Shown here piece after piece: positions 1-11,870 of a stretch of DNA of 64,000 nucleotides. Location of the stretch: the NCBI GenBank assembly GCA_963513935.1, contig OY740769.1, positions 68,778,984-68,842,983 on the forward strand. Reading direction: 5' to 3'. Source of the DNA: Aphrophora alni. Lineage: Eukaryota > Arthropoda > Insecta > Hemiptera > Aphrophoridae. The position numbers and the translations under genes were made by a program. Position 1 is the first letter of the stretch; every line of letters starts with the position of its first letter. The notes under the pieces were generated by a model. It did no database searches and was not told where the DNA came from. It saw nothing but the letters and a program-made list of their open reading frames with translations.

Positions 1-475
1 TATCTCCGCGCATTACAGAAACACCGTGGTAACTTCCGTGACGTTACCACAAAAGGTAGGACTACAAACGGAAAACGCGAACTGACCGCGTGTTTGTACG
101 TTGAAACGATTTTAGTTTACCTCTTTACCCTTTTTTACAGAGCAAGTTATGATGAAGGTGAAAAAATAAAATTTACTTATAAATCCGTTTTGAATCCAAA
201 AAAAAATGTTTGGAGTCTGTCATATGTAGGCCTACAGAGTCTGTCTCAAAAATCGCGCATTGGAATACATATCAGCTTCTAATTGGCGTAGGAAGGTAAT
301 AGACACATTAATGGAAAACTCTTGATTGGGTCTATCTACAGGGAGTGCTAAATCTTAGGTTCCATATACAGGGTATTCCGAAAAATATTAAACGTTTTCC
401 CCCCTTTTTTTAAATAACGATATTAATGTTGCCCCTTCAATTACTCCTAAAAAGTCCACATTCTTTTCCCCATTA
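1..475. other. Intergenic, no gene seen
   Basis: The only structure I notice is a block near 366-395 beginning CAGGGTATTCCGAAAAATA. It resembles the start of mariner-type terminal repeats in insects. I could not find a partner copy that would close an element. Confidence 0.4.
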
Positions 476-1193
476 CACAGTCTTATCTCATTAACTCGGC
501 CATAACACAAGAAAAACATTCATGTGACATCTCTTTTGAAAGCTGTTTACATTTGCTATCTGATAAAGTAACTAAATATATAAATTTTCTTCACAGAGTG
601 TTCCAAAAATTATTTTTATAGAATTATTTTGGTGTTTTTTTCTACTCCAAAGTGAATTGGTTTTTAACTATTAGTCCAAAGGTTCTGAATTCTCATTCAT
701 TATTCCCTAGTATTGCAAAATTACATCAGCTTTTACCCAACAGATGTATTGGGCGAATTGGCCATCGAACGACGCTCTAGATCTCCAGATTGAAATCCTT
801 TAGTTTATTTCCTTTGTGGCCATTTGAAAATAAACGTTTACTATAATAGACCTACAAATCTGAAACCTGAAAGAAAAATACGACTAGCAATACAGAAAAT
901 TAGAGTAGAAATTAAAAGTAAATCAATACATGCAGTTTATACTCGTTTGGAACATTGTCAAGTAGCTCTTGGTGGACATTTTGAACATAAACACATACTT
1001 TCCGTAGTCTTCTATGGTTTACGTTGTTAAATATAAACAGTTTTAGTACAGCTTGTAGTTTTTCTTAGTTTTGGATTGTACACAAAATAAAATCATTTTT
1101 TGTATTAAAAAAAATTTTTTTTGGAACACTGTGCAATTAAAAATTAATTACATTATCAGATAGCAAATGTAAACAAATGAGATAAGACTGTGA
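476..1193. repeat. Long imperfect inverted repeat enclosing a mariner remnant
   Basis: The left arm (476-612) and right arm (1114-1193) are reverse complements. Shared blocks, in order, are CACAGTCTTATCTCATT, TTTACATTTGCTATCTGATA and CACAG(A)GTGTTCCAAAAA. The left arm carries about 51 extra bases (493-543) that the right arm lacks. GTGTTCC-type ends resemble insect mariner termini, so this may be a mariner-like element with long terminal repeats. It could also be one element lying within another palindrome. Confidence 0.6.
592..1133 (+). pseudogene. Tc1/mariner-type transposase remnant (C-terminal part)
   Basis: Translation in shifting frames gives a run like NRCIGRIG (about 745-770), then a decayed stretch where SPDLNP..DFF is expected. 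One open segment, 824-1030, follows and ends near GGHFEH. In many insect mariner-like transposases the block order is NRWIGRGGP, SPDLNPLDFF, a linker, then C..(x)GGHFEH, and this order is kept here. Frameshifts and the loss of the N-terminal two thirds show it is dead. The flanking inverted repeat supports a transposon origin. The superfamily call is fairly safe, but I cannot name the family. Confidence 0.6.
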
Positions 1194-1265
1194 AATTTGA
1201 TTCATCATAATGTTGTATCTAAGTAAAATAAAAACAGTAATAAACCAGAAAACTCGCGTAAAATT

Positions 1266-1333
1266 CAATGTATATAAGGGTGGTTGCCGCCGGCCATATC
1301 AATGTATATAAGGGTGGTTGCCGCCGGCCATAC
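1266..1333. repeat. 34-bp unit, two tandem copies, GC-rich
   Basis: Two copies of a 34-base unit (1266-1299 and 1300-1333) run head to tail and differ only in the last base. Each contains GGTTGCCGCCGGCCAT, far richer in GC than the surroundings. Confidence 0.85.
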
Positions 1334-1341
1334 TTACATCT

Positions 1342-1357
1342 GGCGGCAATTGCCGCC
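1342..1357. repeat. Perfect 16-bp GC-rich palindrome
   Basis: GGCGGCAATTGCCGCC is its own reverse complement. It lies 8 bases after the tandem 34-bp units and shares the GCCGCC core with them, so the block 1266-1360 could be a transposon end or a protein-binding site. Confidence 0.8.
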
Positions 1358-1695
1358 CTCAATACACTTTTAACTACTTAAATCCTAATTTTAATCCATT
1401 ATAAAAAATAAATTCTACGTTAAAAGTGTACATTTATCAGGCTAATAGTATATACTTTAATTGAAGACATACTTATCGTTCTTGTAATAACAAAAAATAT
1501 AGATATTAAAATTCCTAATTATTTTTTGACTGAAATTAATGACAGGAGTCAGTAACATTAAAGAAATGCAAAACGGAGGTGCGTTGCAAGCCTGTACACA
1601 TATGTCCCATTTCTGAGGTTTTATACAAAACCGACCCCTTTCTGAAGAGTTGGTCATCAGAATAGGACAGTCCTCAGAAAGGGTACAGTTACGTA

Positions 1696-1728
1696 TCTAT
1701 ATATATATATATATATAAATATATATAT
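1696..1728. repeat. (AT)n microsatellite
   Basis: A run of alternating TA, interrupted once by AA. Confidence 0.9.
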
Positions 1729-1963
1729 CCTAAGTCAAAAAACAATGCTTTTCGAAATATTCCAACTAAACGTACTGTATGCATATTCAAGACATTTACC
1801 TGTGGCAAATTTAATTAAAAATCAAATTTAAAAATGATATTTGGTAATTAATTGAATGACAATTTCACAGTTTATATATAAACGTCAGTGATTACCAAAT
1901 GCATTGTAAAAAATAAGAAACATTTTAAGTAAATAAAATTAAATAAATACAAAATATGTTACT

Positions 1964-1992
1964 AATATATATATATATATATATATAATATA
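1964..1992. repeat. (AT)n microsatellite
   Basis: Short alternating TA run with one break near its end. Confidence 0.9.
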
Positions 1993-3899
1993 TTGTTTGC
2001 GTTATCCTTGGGGTGAGGATTAGTTATTTTTTTTATCTAAATTCGTTTTATTTAAAAAAAATTTTTTGTTTCATTTTATATGTATAGCTAACAAAAATCT
2101 AACACGCAAAGAACAAAAAAAAACAATAACAAAATTATAAAATTTTAAAAAAGGAATATAAATCCCATGTATTCCCCCTTCCTTAGTTAAAATTATTGTT
2201 ACTTTGGATGAATCAGCATTTGTATTAACATGTTACAGTAAGTTAGTTGTCTTGGTAAATTTTTGTTATTTTGTAACAAAAGTATAAATAACTATATTTT
2301 ACCTTTTTTTCTTGATTATAGTAGCGAATCTTACAAATTTCAATGTCGTTTGTTAGCAGAAATAATCAGTTAAGTTTGTAAGTTAATCCGATTTCATGTT
2401 TTTATTAACCAAATATAAGGCAAAATTCTTTTTGGCTTTGTCCTACTTATAATCAAAAGGTATAAATGTGTAATAAACATGAATTAAAGCCGTGACAGCT
2501 ATATGTCATAATAATAGTAATAATAATAACTGAAAGTTTGGTATTTACCAAAATCTTAATAATAAACATATAGAAATTATTTAAGGAATTTTGTTAAAGC
2601 ACCTTACAAAAACACTTATATATCGATTTGATTATCAGAAAAAGTAATAATAAAGATTAGTTCCATTAATAAATAAAGTTTTTATTAATTTGGTGGGTGA
2701 AGGGGGAAATGTCGCTATATTTTGTGAAATGGAAGATTGTTCAGCAGGTGGACTTTCAGTTTCACTAATAAGTCAATAATAATTAGAGATTTACTGAAAA
2801 TTGTCCCATTACAAAGTTAGTCAATTAGCTTAGAAACCGTATATGAGTTGCATGTAGTTAAAAGTCAAAAAGCGATCTCTTCCTCGAAACCCAAATTTAT
2901 GCACACACTCACCAAATGATATAATCACCACTAATTTATAATAAAAACAACTCAAAGAAAGATGTTCTTCAAGAATTTATTGTGTATTTTAAGTCATTTT
3001 TACTTCATCAACAATGTATAACAGTACATTTGTCCAAATATAATGTATTCAATAGTTGGTAAATCTTATTACTTGTATTGACCGTAACTGTAGTCCTGAT
3101 AAAGAAGATTCTGTCATTTAAAATAATACTATGTCACAAATGTAAACTGTTCATTGTTTATAATCGACGACAAATGTACAATATCGCTTTTGTTATTCAT
3201 CGCAAAATAGATATAATTGATAGTGCAGCAACGAAATCCTTGCACTATTGTAAAAGTTACAATAGTAGGCTATTGTTAATAAAGTAAAACCTGCCATGAA
3301 AAATATTTTAGATTTTTGTAAAAAGTCAGTTTCTTTTGTATAGAAAGAGTATATAATAGGTTGCTTTCAAACTTAAGTACTATATGATTAAAAGCTATCA
3401 ATACCAAACTTTCTAAATGAAAATATATTAAAATAAGGATCATTTTCATGAAATACTAGATCTGAAAATGTAATCCACATATTGTTCTTTTATTTCATTT
3501 TTTTATTCTGTATTCCAACAAAGAGATGAAGAAAACGGGCATTTTTGTAATTATTATTTTGTTGTTTATCCCTATATTGATAAAGGTGACTACAATTCAT
3601 CTTGTTGTGACATTGACATTTGGTATTAAAAAAAAAATCATCAATAATTTTGCAACGGACTCAAAGCTTTTCATACAACATATCGTTTGTCTGATTTGAC
3701 ATTTCGAATGATTTACTTGCCCTAACGATGATCCTTTACAAAAAATCGTTTTGTTAACAACAAATACACACAAATATAAATAAAATTAAGGTCCGAATGG
3801 ATGTGTTATTATTATTATAAAACATTTTATTTCATTATGAATTTCACTATATTACAAACCTTGTTATGTGTTTAAAGGACGGAGAATAGATTGTAAATT

Positions 3900-4710
3900 A
3901 GAAGGGTTTGAAGAGGTGTACGAAAGTTGTATTTTGTAAACTCACCCCTTCCAGCCCTCTATCCAAACTAAAAATTTGCTCATAAAATCATCATCTACTG
4001 ATAAGAAATCATAACAAATTTAATAAATCAAACGTTCATTACGAAATTGATGGCTGAAATCCAAATTACACGTTGACAACACTTTCTGTTTATGATTTTA
4101 CTTTCCAATCATGAATTTTAAATTTAAGCTGACTTCATTTAACGTAAAACTCTAGAGTCGTGCAATAAATTTTGTCCGATTGGTCCAATGAAAAAGTTGA
4201 ACGTCTCCTGGATAAAATATCTTTTTGCCAAATATTCAATATTCAATACACTCTCCAAATATTGGGCCAGACAATACCCTTGAGGAGGTAATCCATGTTA
4301 CGTTCATGGGTCAAGGAATTTAGCTCTTTAGGTTAGGGATTCTTTTTAATTTATTTTACATTAAAGTTCGAAGAGGAGCATTGAAGTTTGTCCTAGGTTT
4401 ATGTCTGGAATGATGCGATGAAGAAGACTCTCCGCGTCCTCTGTTTGTAAAATAGGGTGAAATAATATCGTCCTACAAAGCAAACCGTATCTATTAATTT
4501 ATTGTAAGAGCGGTTAAAGACCAAGAGCGCCCAAAAGAAGTGGAGAAGTAGAAATGTAAATAATTTCCGAAGTAAAGCAACAATGTCCACTGTTCGAGAA
4601 TACTACATGTAGATTTGCTTGATTTCATAAATATGAGACGATCTACTAGGCAGTTAGTATCAAATTTACTTTACACGTAACACATATTCAAATATTATTG
4701 TGTTTTAATT

Positions 4711-4754
<44 letters not shown>

Positions 4755-7700
4755 TTCCTCAAGAAATTCATTTACCGAAATGTACTACTGAACTTCGGAT
4801 CATTTACATCTAGTTTCTCATTGTAAATCTATGTGAATACAGGAAATCTTTTATTCGAGGGCTTATGGTGGTTTTTGGAATATTCAACTATTATTAATAG
4901 GAAAAGTGTATTTCCATCCCCCAACAACTCTCAAATTCTCTAGGAGAAATTGTTTTAAGATATAAAACTCTCTCATGATACTAAATACATGACATTTTAT
5001 TCTGCAATATAAATAGTATTTGTCTAGAACTGTTAACTATTATAAATACTAATCTCCATGACAAATGGAGGATTGAGAAAATGATCCCATATCCCCACGG
5101 CAGCGTGACTATATATAATTAGTATTTATTTCCATATTAGGAACTTCAACGTCCTTTTTCCTCTTGTTGTAGGGTGGACTATGGAGTCTATTCATCCGAC
5201 TTACCGGTATACCAATTTACAATATTCTGTTTTAATTCAATATTTATCTTGTAAGTTATTAATATTTTTGATTTACTTTATATTTACTGCTTTTTCCAAT
5301 TATGTTTTTTATTACCGTTTTTTGTTATTTAGCGGAATGTTTTTAGGATTGAAAAATAAAAATAAAAAAAATATATTTTCACTATTCGTAATTTCTAGTA
5401 TTTAGGATGTTTATAATATAAAAATATGATAATTCAATTACATAGATTATTGATATTGAAAACAAGAAAACATTCCTACACGTGAAAATACTGTATTTCA
5501 AAATGAACTGATTTTGATGATACAAATAGAAGTTAATAATAATCTCGACATGATAAAAGATCATGCAATAGTTATTTTTGCTGATACAATACTTGTATAT
5601 CAGCAGGTAACTATTTATAAGAATATGAGTCTTACCTGGATCAATCAAACCTATCTGTTAATGCAAATAAAAATATAATAAATAGAATAAGCAGACCGGA
5701 ATTAAACTTATTTTTAAATAAAAATAGACACCTAAATTAAAAGATTTTTTCATTCGATTATTAATCTTTCTTCAAAGGATTTTACAAAGGGATCCAAACA
5801 AGAAAAAAGTTTTACTGAAATTTAAAATTTAGTTAACGAGTTAATTTCCGTTTTATCCAAAATTGGTAAACAAAATAGACAATAATTGTGTTTATAGTTT
5901 GTAAAATGGATGTGAATTGGCTGAAAAGTTACGTATAATTATCTAATTATCCGCGTTTTCTGGAAAAGAAAATCAGATTTATAAATTGCACAGAGAATGT
6001 GTTATAAAACTTTTATGTATTTATTGCACATTATTTTTAAATTAGCAAAAAATGCAATATATTATTCACTTAATCTACACAATTAATTGGTGTAACAAAA
6101 TCAAGCAATAAATATTAAAAAAAAAATTCTTATTGAAAAATGAATTTCAATAAGTACAATTATATATAAAGAACTAAAAAACTTACAATATAGATATTGT
6201 TTTTAGTGGAAATTTTAAGAGGAAAAACCGACAAAGAACATTTTAATTCTACAAAAATATTTTTTTCTTCTTTTTTTGAAACAGGTATAAAGTAAATTCT
6301 TACCACAAAAAAAATATTTCTGTGTCTGAAACAATCATATAAGTTAAGAACAAATGCAAGCCTTAATATCCTAAATGGTTATATGTTTCAAAATATAAAA
6401 TTAAAAGATATAATCTCTTGAATAGGCACTTTATTTAGATATAACTGCTTCCCCATGCTACATGTCACATTTACATCTTAAAATCAAAACTAAAATGACT
6501 AATAACTTACTTGATGAAGGATAATTTAAATGCGTGGAAATTTACACATCAGATATTTAAAATATGTAATTCAACATAAATTAATATGAAGAATATGAGG
6601 TGAAAACTTTATATAACTTTTTAGCTTCTTTATTTGTTTTGTTGTAATGACATTTGAATGATCTGATTTTATAATGATAATATATTAATAGAGTTACACT
6701 CAATTTAACTTCGAATATAAATTTGTTAAAATTAACAGACTTTAGTAGCGTGAATAAAGGAAACAATTCCCCACAGTTCTCTCTAAACTCATAATTTTGT
6801 TTTGATACTAGCAAAACAAAGGGACAGGTGTATGAAAAGGGAATTGTGTATAGGTGAAAGTCTAGAGTATTTGTTTCAAATAAATTAGTTATGTTCTATA
6901 ATGAAATCTCTTCAACATTTATTAGATTATTAAAATAACTTATATGGTAGATAATATAAGTTAAGGTGCTTAATATGTTCCATGATATACTTATTTGTGA
7001 ATATAAATTAGATCGTCAAGTTGTGCAGACCATACACTTTAGTTGGTAATGGTAAGATATATAATATTCAAAAGTTATTATTGTTTAGTTATTAAAATGT
7101 AAATAAAATACATGTTAAAATAAATAAAAAGGTAAACAGTTATACATGTAAATAGCACAGACAAGCTTCTTATGTTATAATTACAAACATGATATTTATA
7201 TTCTACCTGGAATGAAATCAACTAAAGAATACACCTGAAACTTATTGTTTTTTATATATTTAAAGAGTAGTTATATTATTATTACTAGTTTGTAGTATTC
7301 CTAATCCATAAAAAGCTGGTAAAATGTACATTCATAAATGCCTATTATTATTATAAATATAGTTTTTATCATTTCATAGAGACTAATGGAAAGAATGTCT
7401 TACTTCAACATAGAGTAATAAAGACTGTTCGTTCAATTAACATTCCGATAATAATTATTTTCTTAAAGCGAGACGTCAACGATACAGTTTCCATAAGGAC
7501 TACATGTAAAATTTAGAAACATTTTTCTTAGCATTGGTTAGAGATATTGTCATGAAATTTTAAGCATAATTTGGGTACCTATGTAAGGTAGTAAAATAAT
7601 GTCCTATTAGTAAAAATGTTTGTTAAAAACAAAATTCAACTAATTTCATTTTACTTAAAAATTTATCGTAATAATAATAATAATATTTATTTAAATTATT

Positions 7701-9850
7701 TTCACCATTATATTATGCATATGTATAACATATCAACAAGTCCAGAAAAAATGTCAAGAATCAGGAAATGCAGTTAATAAAAAATCGTTTTTTTTAATGT
7801 TTTCATTGACGTCTCCCCTTAAGTCTCCTGATAAGTATTCAGAACACATTATCAAGATTGTAAATCACTACAGACTACGCTTTTGTAAATAATTTATTAC
7901 ATGTACCAAGATTGGTTTAAAAGAGTTAAATGTACTCTTATAGAAACAAACAATTATAAACTCATTACAGAGTTCATCTTTAATCCTATCTTAGATATTT
8001 TTATCGCTTAGCTATAAGGACCACAGACGATAATGCCAAGACTGTTGAATTCGTGTACAAATTCTATGATTTTACAATTAAATTTACGTTTGATAACTTT
8101 TCGTTGTGACTTTGCAAACGGTGTGAGTACATATTTGTAGATTACCCAATCTAAATATATTAGTCTTTAAGAAGGTTTCTCAACTAAAGCACTTTGAATC
8201 GTACAAAGAAATGTGAATATTTTTAATACACTAAAAGCAATAGAATCCTACAGTGGTGAAATCCACTCCTAAGGTCTCATTTGTACTTAATACAAATATA
8301 CTTACGAATAAAACTATTGTTGCCGTGATTGGACATATATTTCGCTTGACCTTTATACTTATAATTCTAAATCAATATAAAGAAAGTGACCTATTACAAA
8401 CTAGAAAGATTTCCTAAAATCTATAACGGATCCATTTTAAAAGTTATTCTATCATATCAACTTGGGAAAAAACTTTGTTACAGTGTTACATGTAATGTTG
8501 ATATTACGTGACAAAACTTATATCACGTAGCATTTGAATAAAATGTTCACCAATTTCATTTTATTTGTGGTCCTAATGACGGAGTATATGGAGAACATTT
8601 TTTAAACTAATTAAAAAATTTAATAAACTTTCTAGCTAAGCGAGATATTAGCTAAAAATAATGAGGTTGGTAAAATGAGATATATGTCGGTTTTGATCCA
8701 CTGCAACAGAGATGGAAGAAAACATCCTGTGTGAATAAAAGGTATTTATTTGACAGAGAATCAGGAATTTTTAAGATTCCTTAACATCTTTGTGAGTTTT
8801 ACAGATTGGAGGTTGACAACAAGTACAAATTGAAAACAGTATTGAAATAGCTAAACAAGCAATTCACAGGATATAATTGATTTAAATCACCTTTCATATT
8901 ATTTTAAGATTTACTTTAGGATTTTATTACATTTTTGTCATTTGTAAAGAGTATTCTATAAAAATTCGAATTATATCTTATGATAGTGGGTGCAGACTTA
9001 TATTATAGAAATTCTGCTCAAAGAATTTTACCTGGAATCCTTAGATTTAAGTTGCCCAGTTACAAGGAATGACTTTTAATAGCTGAATATCTCACAACTA
9101 TTACCGTATGTATAAACAATTTTAAAAAAGGGTCAAGTATTTGATAAAATCACACACCTTAGGTCATAGAGGGATTGTTATAAATAATAAAGTAGAAGTC
9201 TTTTAAGTAGCTTAACGTCAACACATTAAGTTCCTCGTTATATAGCTTTAATTTTTATTTCATAATCCATATAATTATTATATTTAATAAAAATAACTCA
9301 TTAGTTTTCATCGCTTAACTACCCCAAGGACATTTTTTGTTACTGTTATATTTTTCTTATATAAGTTACAATATAAAGAATTTAAATGCATAGTTTGAAA
9401 TATAGAGGATTTATTTATTGTTTTATATGTATAACCTGGTTGAGACAGAGAGACAGGGACGTGAAATTATAAGGGTACGGGCCCTAAAAATGAAAATTAA
9501 AATCAAATTAAAGACGTAAACTTTTAAATTAATGTATTTCAAGTCAATTAAGACAACTTAAATATGAAAGTTATGTAAAACAACTATAACAAACAATTAA
9601 TTGTACAAATGTGTAATTAGTTCAAAAATTTTAGGCATATAACTCGTTTCTATTAGTTCAAGAGTCATCATTTGTGCAGTAATTCAGTTCCATCTTTTTA
9701 CAGCTTTTAGTTCTGAACATGGATGTCTTTAGGGATGCAATAACTTGTAAACGTGACTAATTTATTTAGTTGTTACTCCCATTTACTAACTCAACACCAA
9801 TTCCTTATTTTAAATTATGGACACCTTATTACAACGATGACAGAAATATA
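3900..9850. repeat. Old segmental duplication, copy A
   Basis: Collinear blocks here match blocks at about 17950-22130 in the same orientation. The pairs are 3946-3990 with 17996-18040, 5156-5205 with 18806-18855, 5612-5645 with 19146-19180, 6680-6780 with 20035-20150, 8040-8160 with 21075-21200, 8818-8910 with 21738-21820, and 9743-9845 with 22024-22125. The offset falls steadily from about 14.06 to 12.28 kb, as expected for one ancient duplication with more insertions in this copy. A splice-acceptor-like CTTTTTCCTCTTGTTGTAG (ending 5172) is conserved at 18822, so parts of a duplicated gene may be included. No protein family is recognisable. Confidence 0.7.
4713..4752. repeat. (AT)n microsatellite
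   Basis: About 20 uninterrupted TA units within duplication copy A. No such run occurs at the matching place in copy B. Confidence 0.9.
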
Positions 9851-9883
9851 CTTTAGTTCACAATTGTGAATTAATTTTCACTC

Positions 9884-9891
9884 TATAAATA
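9884..9891 (+). promoter_or_regulatory. TATA box for the exon at 9969
   Basis: TATAAATA lies 85 bases before a start codon that opens a signal-peptide exon. This spacing fits a start of transcription near 9915 and a leader of about 55 bases. The pairing with the exon is my inference. Confidence 0.4.
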
Positions 9892-9968
9892 CAAATGTTT
9901 AATTTTCAAATTACATCCTTATATACATATATACTGTAAGTTATATGACATTAGCTATATTTCACAAA

Positions 9969-10023
9969 ATGACATCGGTAGTATGTACATTATTTTCATT
10001 AATATTATTGTTTACTTTTTCAG
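9969..10023 (+). CDS. First coding exon of a secreted or membrane protein (signal peptide)
   Basis: From the ATG at 9969 the frame reads MTSVVCTLFSLILLLFTFS, a short polar start then a long hydrophobic core, typical of a cleavable signal peptide. The exon ends in TCAG followed by GTAAGA (10024), a good splice donor, leaving the frame one base into a codon. A TATA box stands 85 bases upstream, and the block just before it (9743-9845) is conserved in the second duplication copy. Short signal-peptide first exons are usual for insect secreted proteins such as odorant-binding or cuticular proteins, but nothing here chooses between families. I could not identify the next exon. It may lie beyond the gypsy remnant, perhaps in duplication copy B. 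Confidence 0.5.
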
Positions 10024-11040
10024 GTAAGACACGTTTTCAAAACTACTAACAGAATTGTCCAAATTGTGAGAAAATTTACCCATACACAACTACTTTTATT
10101 TATTAGTTATTATTTCAAATTACGTTTTATAAATAAATCTTGTAATATAATATATTAGAGTTTAAAAACTTGTAGTAGCTATACGTTCAGTGTTAGGGTG
10201 GTAAAATTTGTGATCTTGTAAGCTGTGGTATTATCATTTGTAGATTTAAATATGTACACCAATCAGAGTTAACAAGTATTAGAAAAAGTTTCATTTATAT
10301 TCTAAAGCGATTTAAAATTATATAAGTATAAATTGAGGATAGGTGCTACACTTTACGTAGTATTGTTAGTTTTTGGGAGTGTTTTCATAGTTGAGGACAC
10401 ACGAGTCTCAAAAGTATGTAAATAATCAGATTTTAGAAATTTAAAAAAAAGATAAATCGTGTAAATGTGTACCTTAATCCTGTTATAACGGTTGAAATTT
10501 AATTTGGTCATAAATGAAGTCTTCGTTCAGAAAGGATTGTAATAGCATTTATTTTTCAAACACTATTATAGTGAAATAATTGAATGTAGTAGTAGTAACA
10601 GTAGTTCAAATCCGTTACTGAATTTATCTTATCATAACACACAATATACAGAGAAAGCATCTGAAGTTTAAACAATGGACGTTGGTTCCATAAGCCCTGA
10701 AAACACAGATTACGTATTCAATAAAATGTTTGTTTATTGGTAACGCAAATACAACGTTCAATAAAACCAAGTTCCTTGATATGGAAAAAGGAGAATAAAA
10801 ATAATGCAAATTTATTTCATGTTATTTAAGACAAATGTACTGGAATTGTGATCGAGTAAAACTACTGCTTAGAAACAAGAGTACAAAATGAGTAACTATG
10901 TAGGGGACTGGTTTAAAGTACTACATGAGATATAGCTACTTCTATATATCACCATATTAAATTCCCGTCAATACTGAGCATCAATATATTTTTCATAGTA
11001 ATCATCATATATATTACTTAATTTTAATTCAAACTTGAAC
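10024..11040. other. Probable intron or intergenic DNA
   Basis: No conserved protein segment is visible. If the exon ending at 10023 is real, this is the start of its first intron. Confidence 0.35.
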
Positions 11041-11494
11041 CTGTTAGGGTGGCCCAGCCAGGGAACCCACCATTTATAATAAAATAATCAATAACTGAGC
11101 GATTAATGAAAAGGGATTCAAAATTTATAATTGTTTATAATAAAATAAAACAACGATCAAGATCACCAAGGAGGGGGATAAGATGCAGTGGGAGTGGCTA
11201 AAGATAGAGTGAGCCCACGCTGAGAGCTAAATCGGATTGGACACCTACTAAATTTATTAATCATATATTTTTCAAAAAGTATTTACTAAGTATATATTAC
11301 TTAGTAAATACGAAAATTGTAAATTAAATGAAAATAAATAACGGAAATAAAACTGTAAATCATTGAACACTAAACTTGAGTTGAATTAATTTAATTATAA
11401 CCTGAGACCGCGTCCTCGTCGCCATACTGACAGATTTCGGTCAACGTGGATGCAGTCTTCAGCCAGCAGAGGACTTCCTAAATAGCGGGCGACG
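11041..11494. other. Two GC-richer islands of unknown nature
   Basis: The stretches 11041-11230 and 11401-11494 are clearly richer in GC than their surroundings. The second reads open on the plus strand for 27 codons (Arg-, Ser- and Pro-rich) up to a TAG just before 11490. They may be a decayed exon or part of a transposon that includes the tandem repeat that follows. I recognise no family. Confidence 0.3.
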
Positions 11495-11870
11495 CACAGT
11501 GGTAGAAAATGGCCGAAATATGAAGGTATTGAACGATTAGTCTGAAATTATGTATACAGGGGTTTTTTGAATATGTGGGTTAAAAATCTGATGTTAAAAT
11601 TTTAAAACGACAAAATAGCTGATACATATGGTGGACAAAATTTTCAGAAAACTGTTAATATTTAATGAAAATCTGTATAGTGGAGTTTCCGGTCATTTTG
11701 ATTAAAAATCTGTTGTGAAATATCAAAAAAAAAAAAAAAAAAAAAATGTCGCATCTAATGTGGCGGAAAAAATCGTCTGAAAATTGTTTTTTCTGAATGG
11801 ATGTAGTTTTTGGGCATGTTTATTAAAAATCTGATGTTATAAATTATCTGATGTACAATAAAAACAAGTT
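11495..11870. repeat. About 121-bp tandem repeat, roughly three copies
   Basis: The marker TTAAAAATCTG(A/T)TGT recurs near 11580, 11702 and 11823. The intervening DNA also aligns: each unit has a GG(T/C)GGA..AAAA block and a TCTGAAA-like block. The second unit contains a 23-base A run (about 11728-11750). The first unit begins with CACAGTGG preceded by CGACG, which recalls the start of the Transib element at 24588, but the sequence after the heptamer differs. Confidence 0.6.

Larger units (their letters stand above)
1358..3899. other. AT-rich stretch without recognisable gene
   Basis: It contains two (AT)n runs (1696-1728 and 1964-1992) and several short homopolymers. I see no extended open frame with protein-like composition and no terminal repeats. 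Confidence 0.4.
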
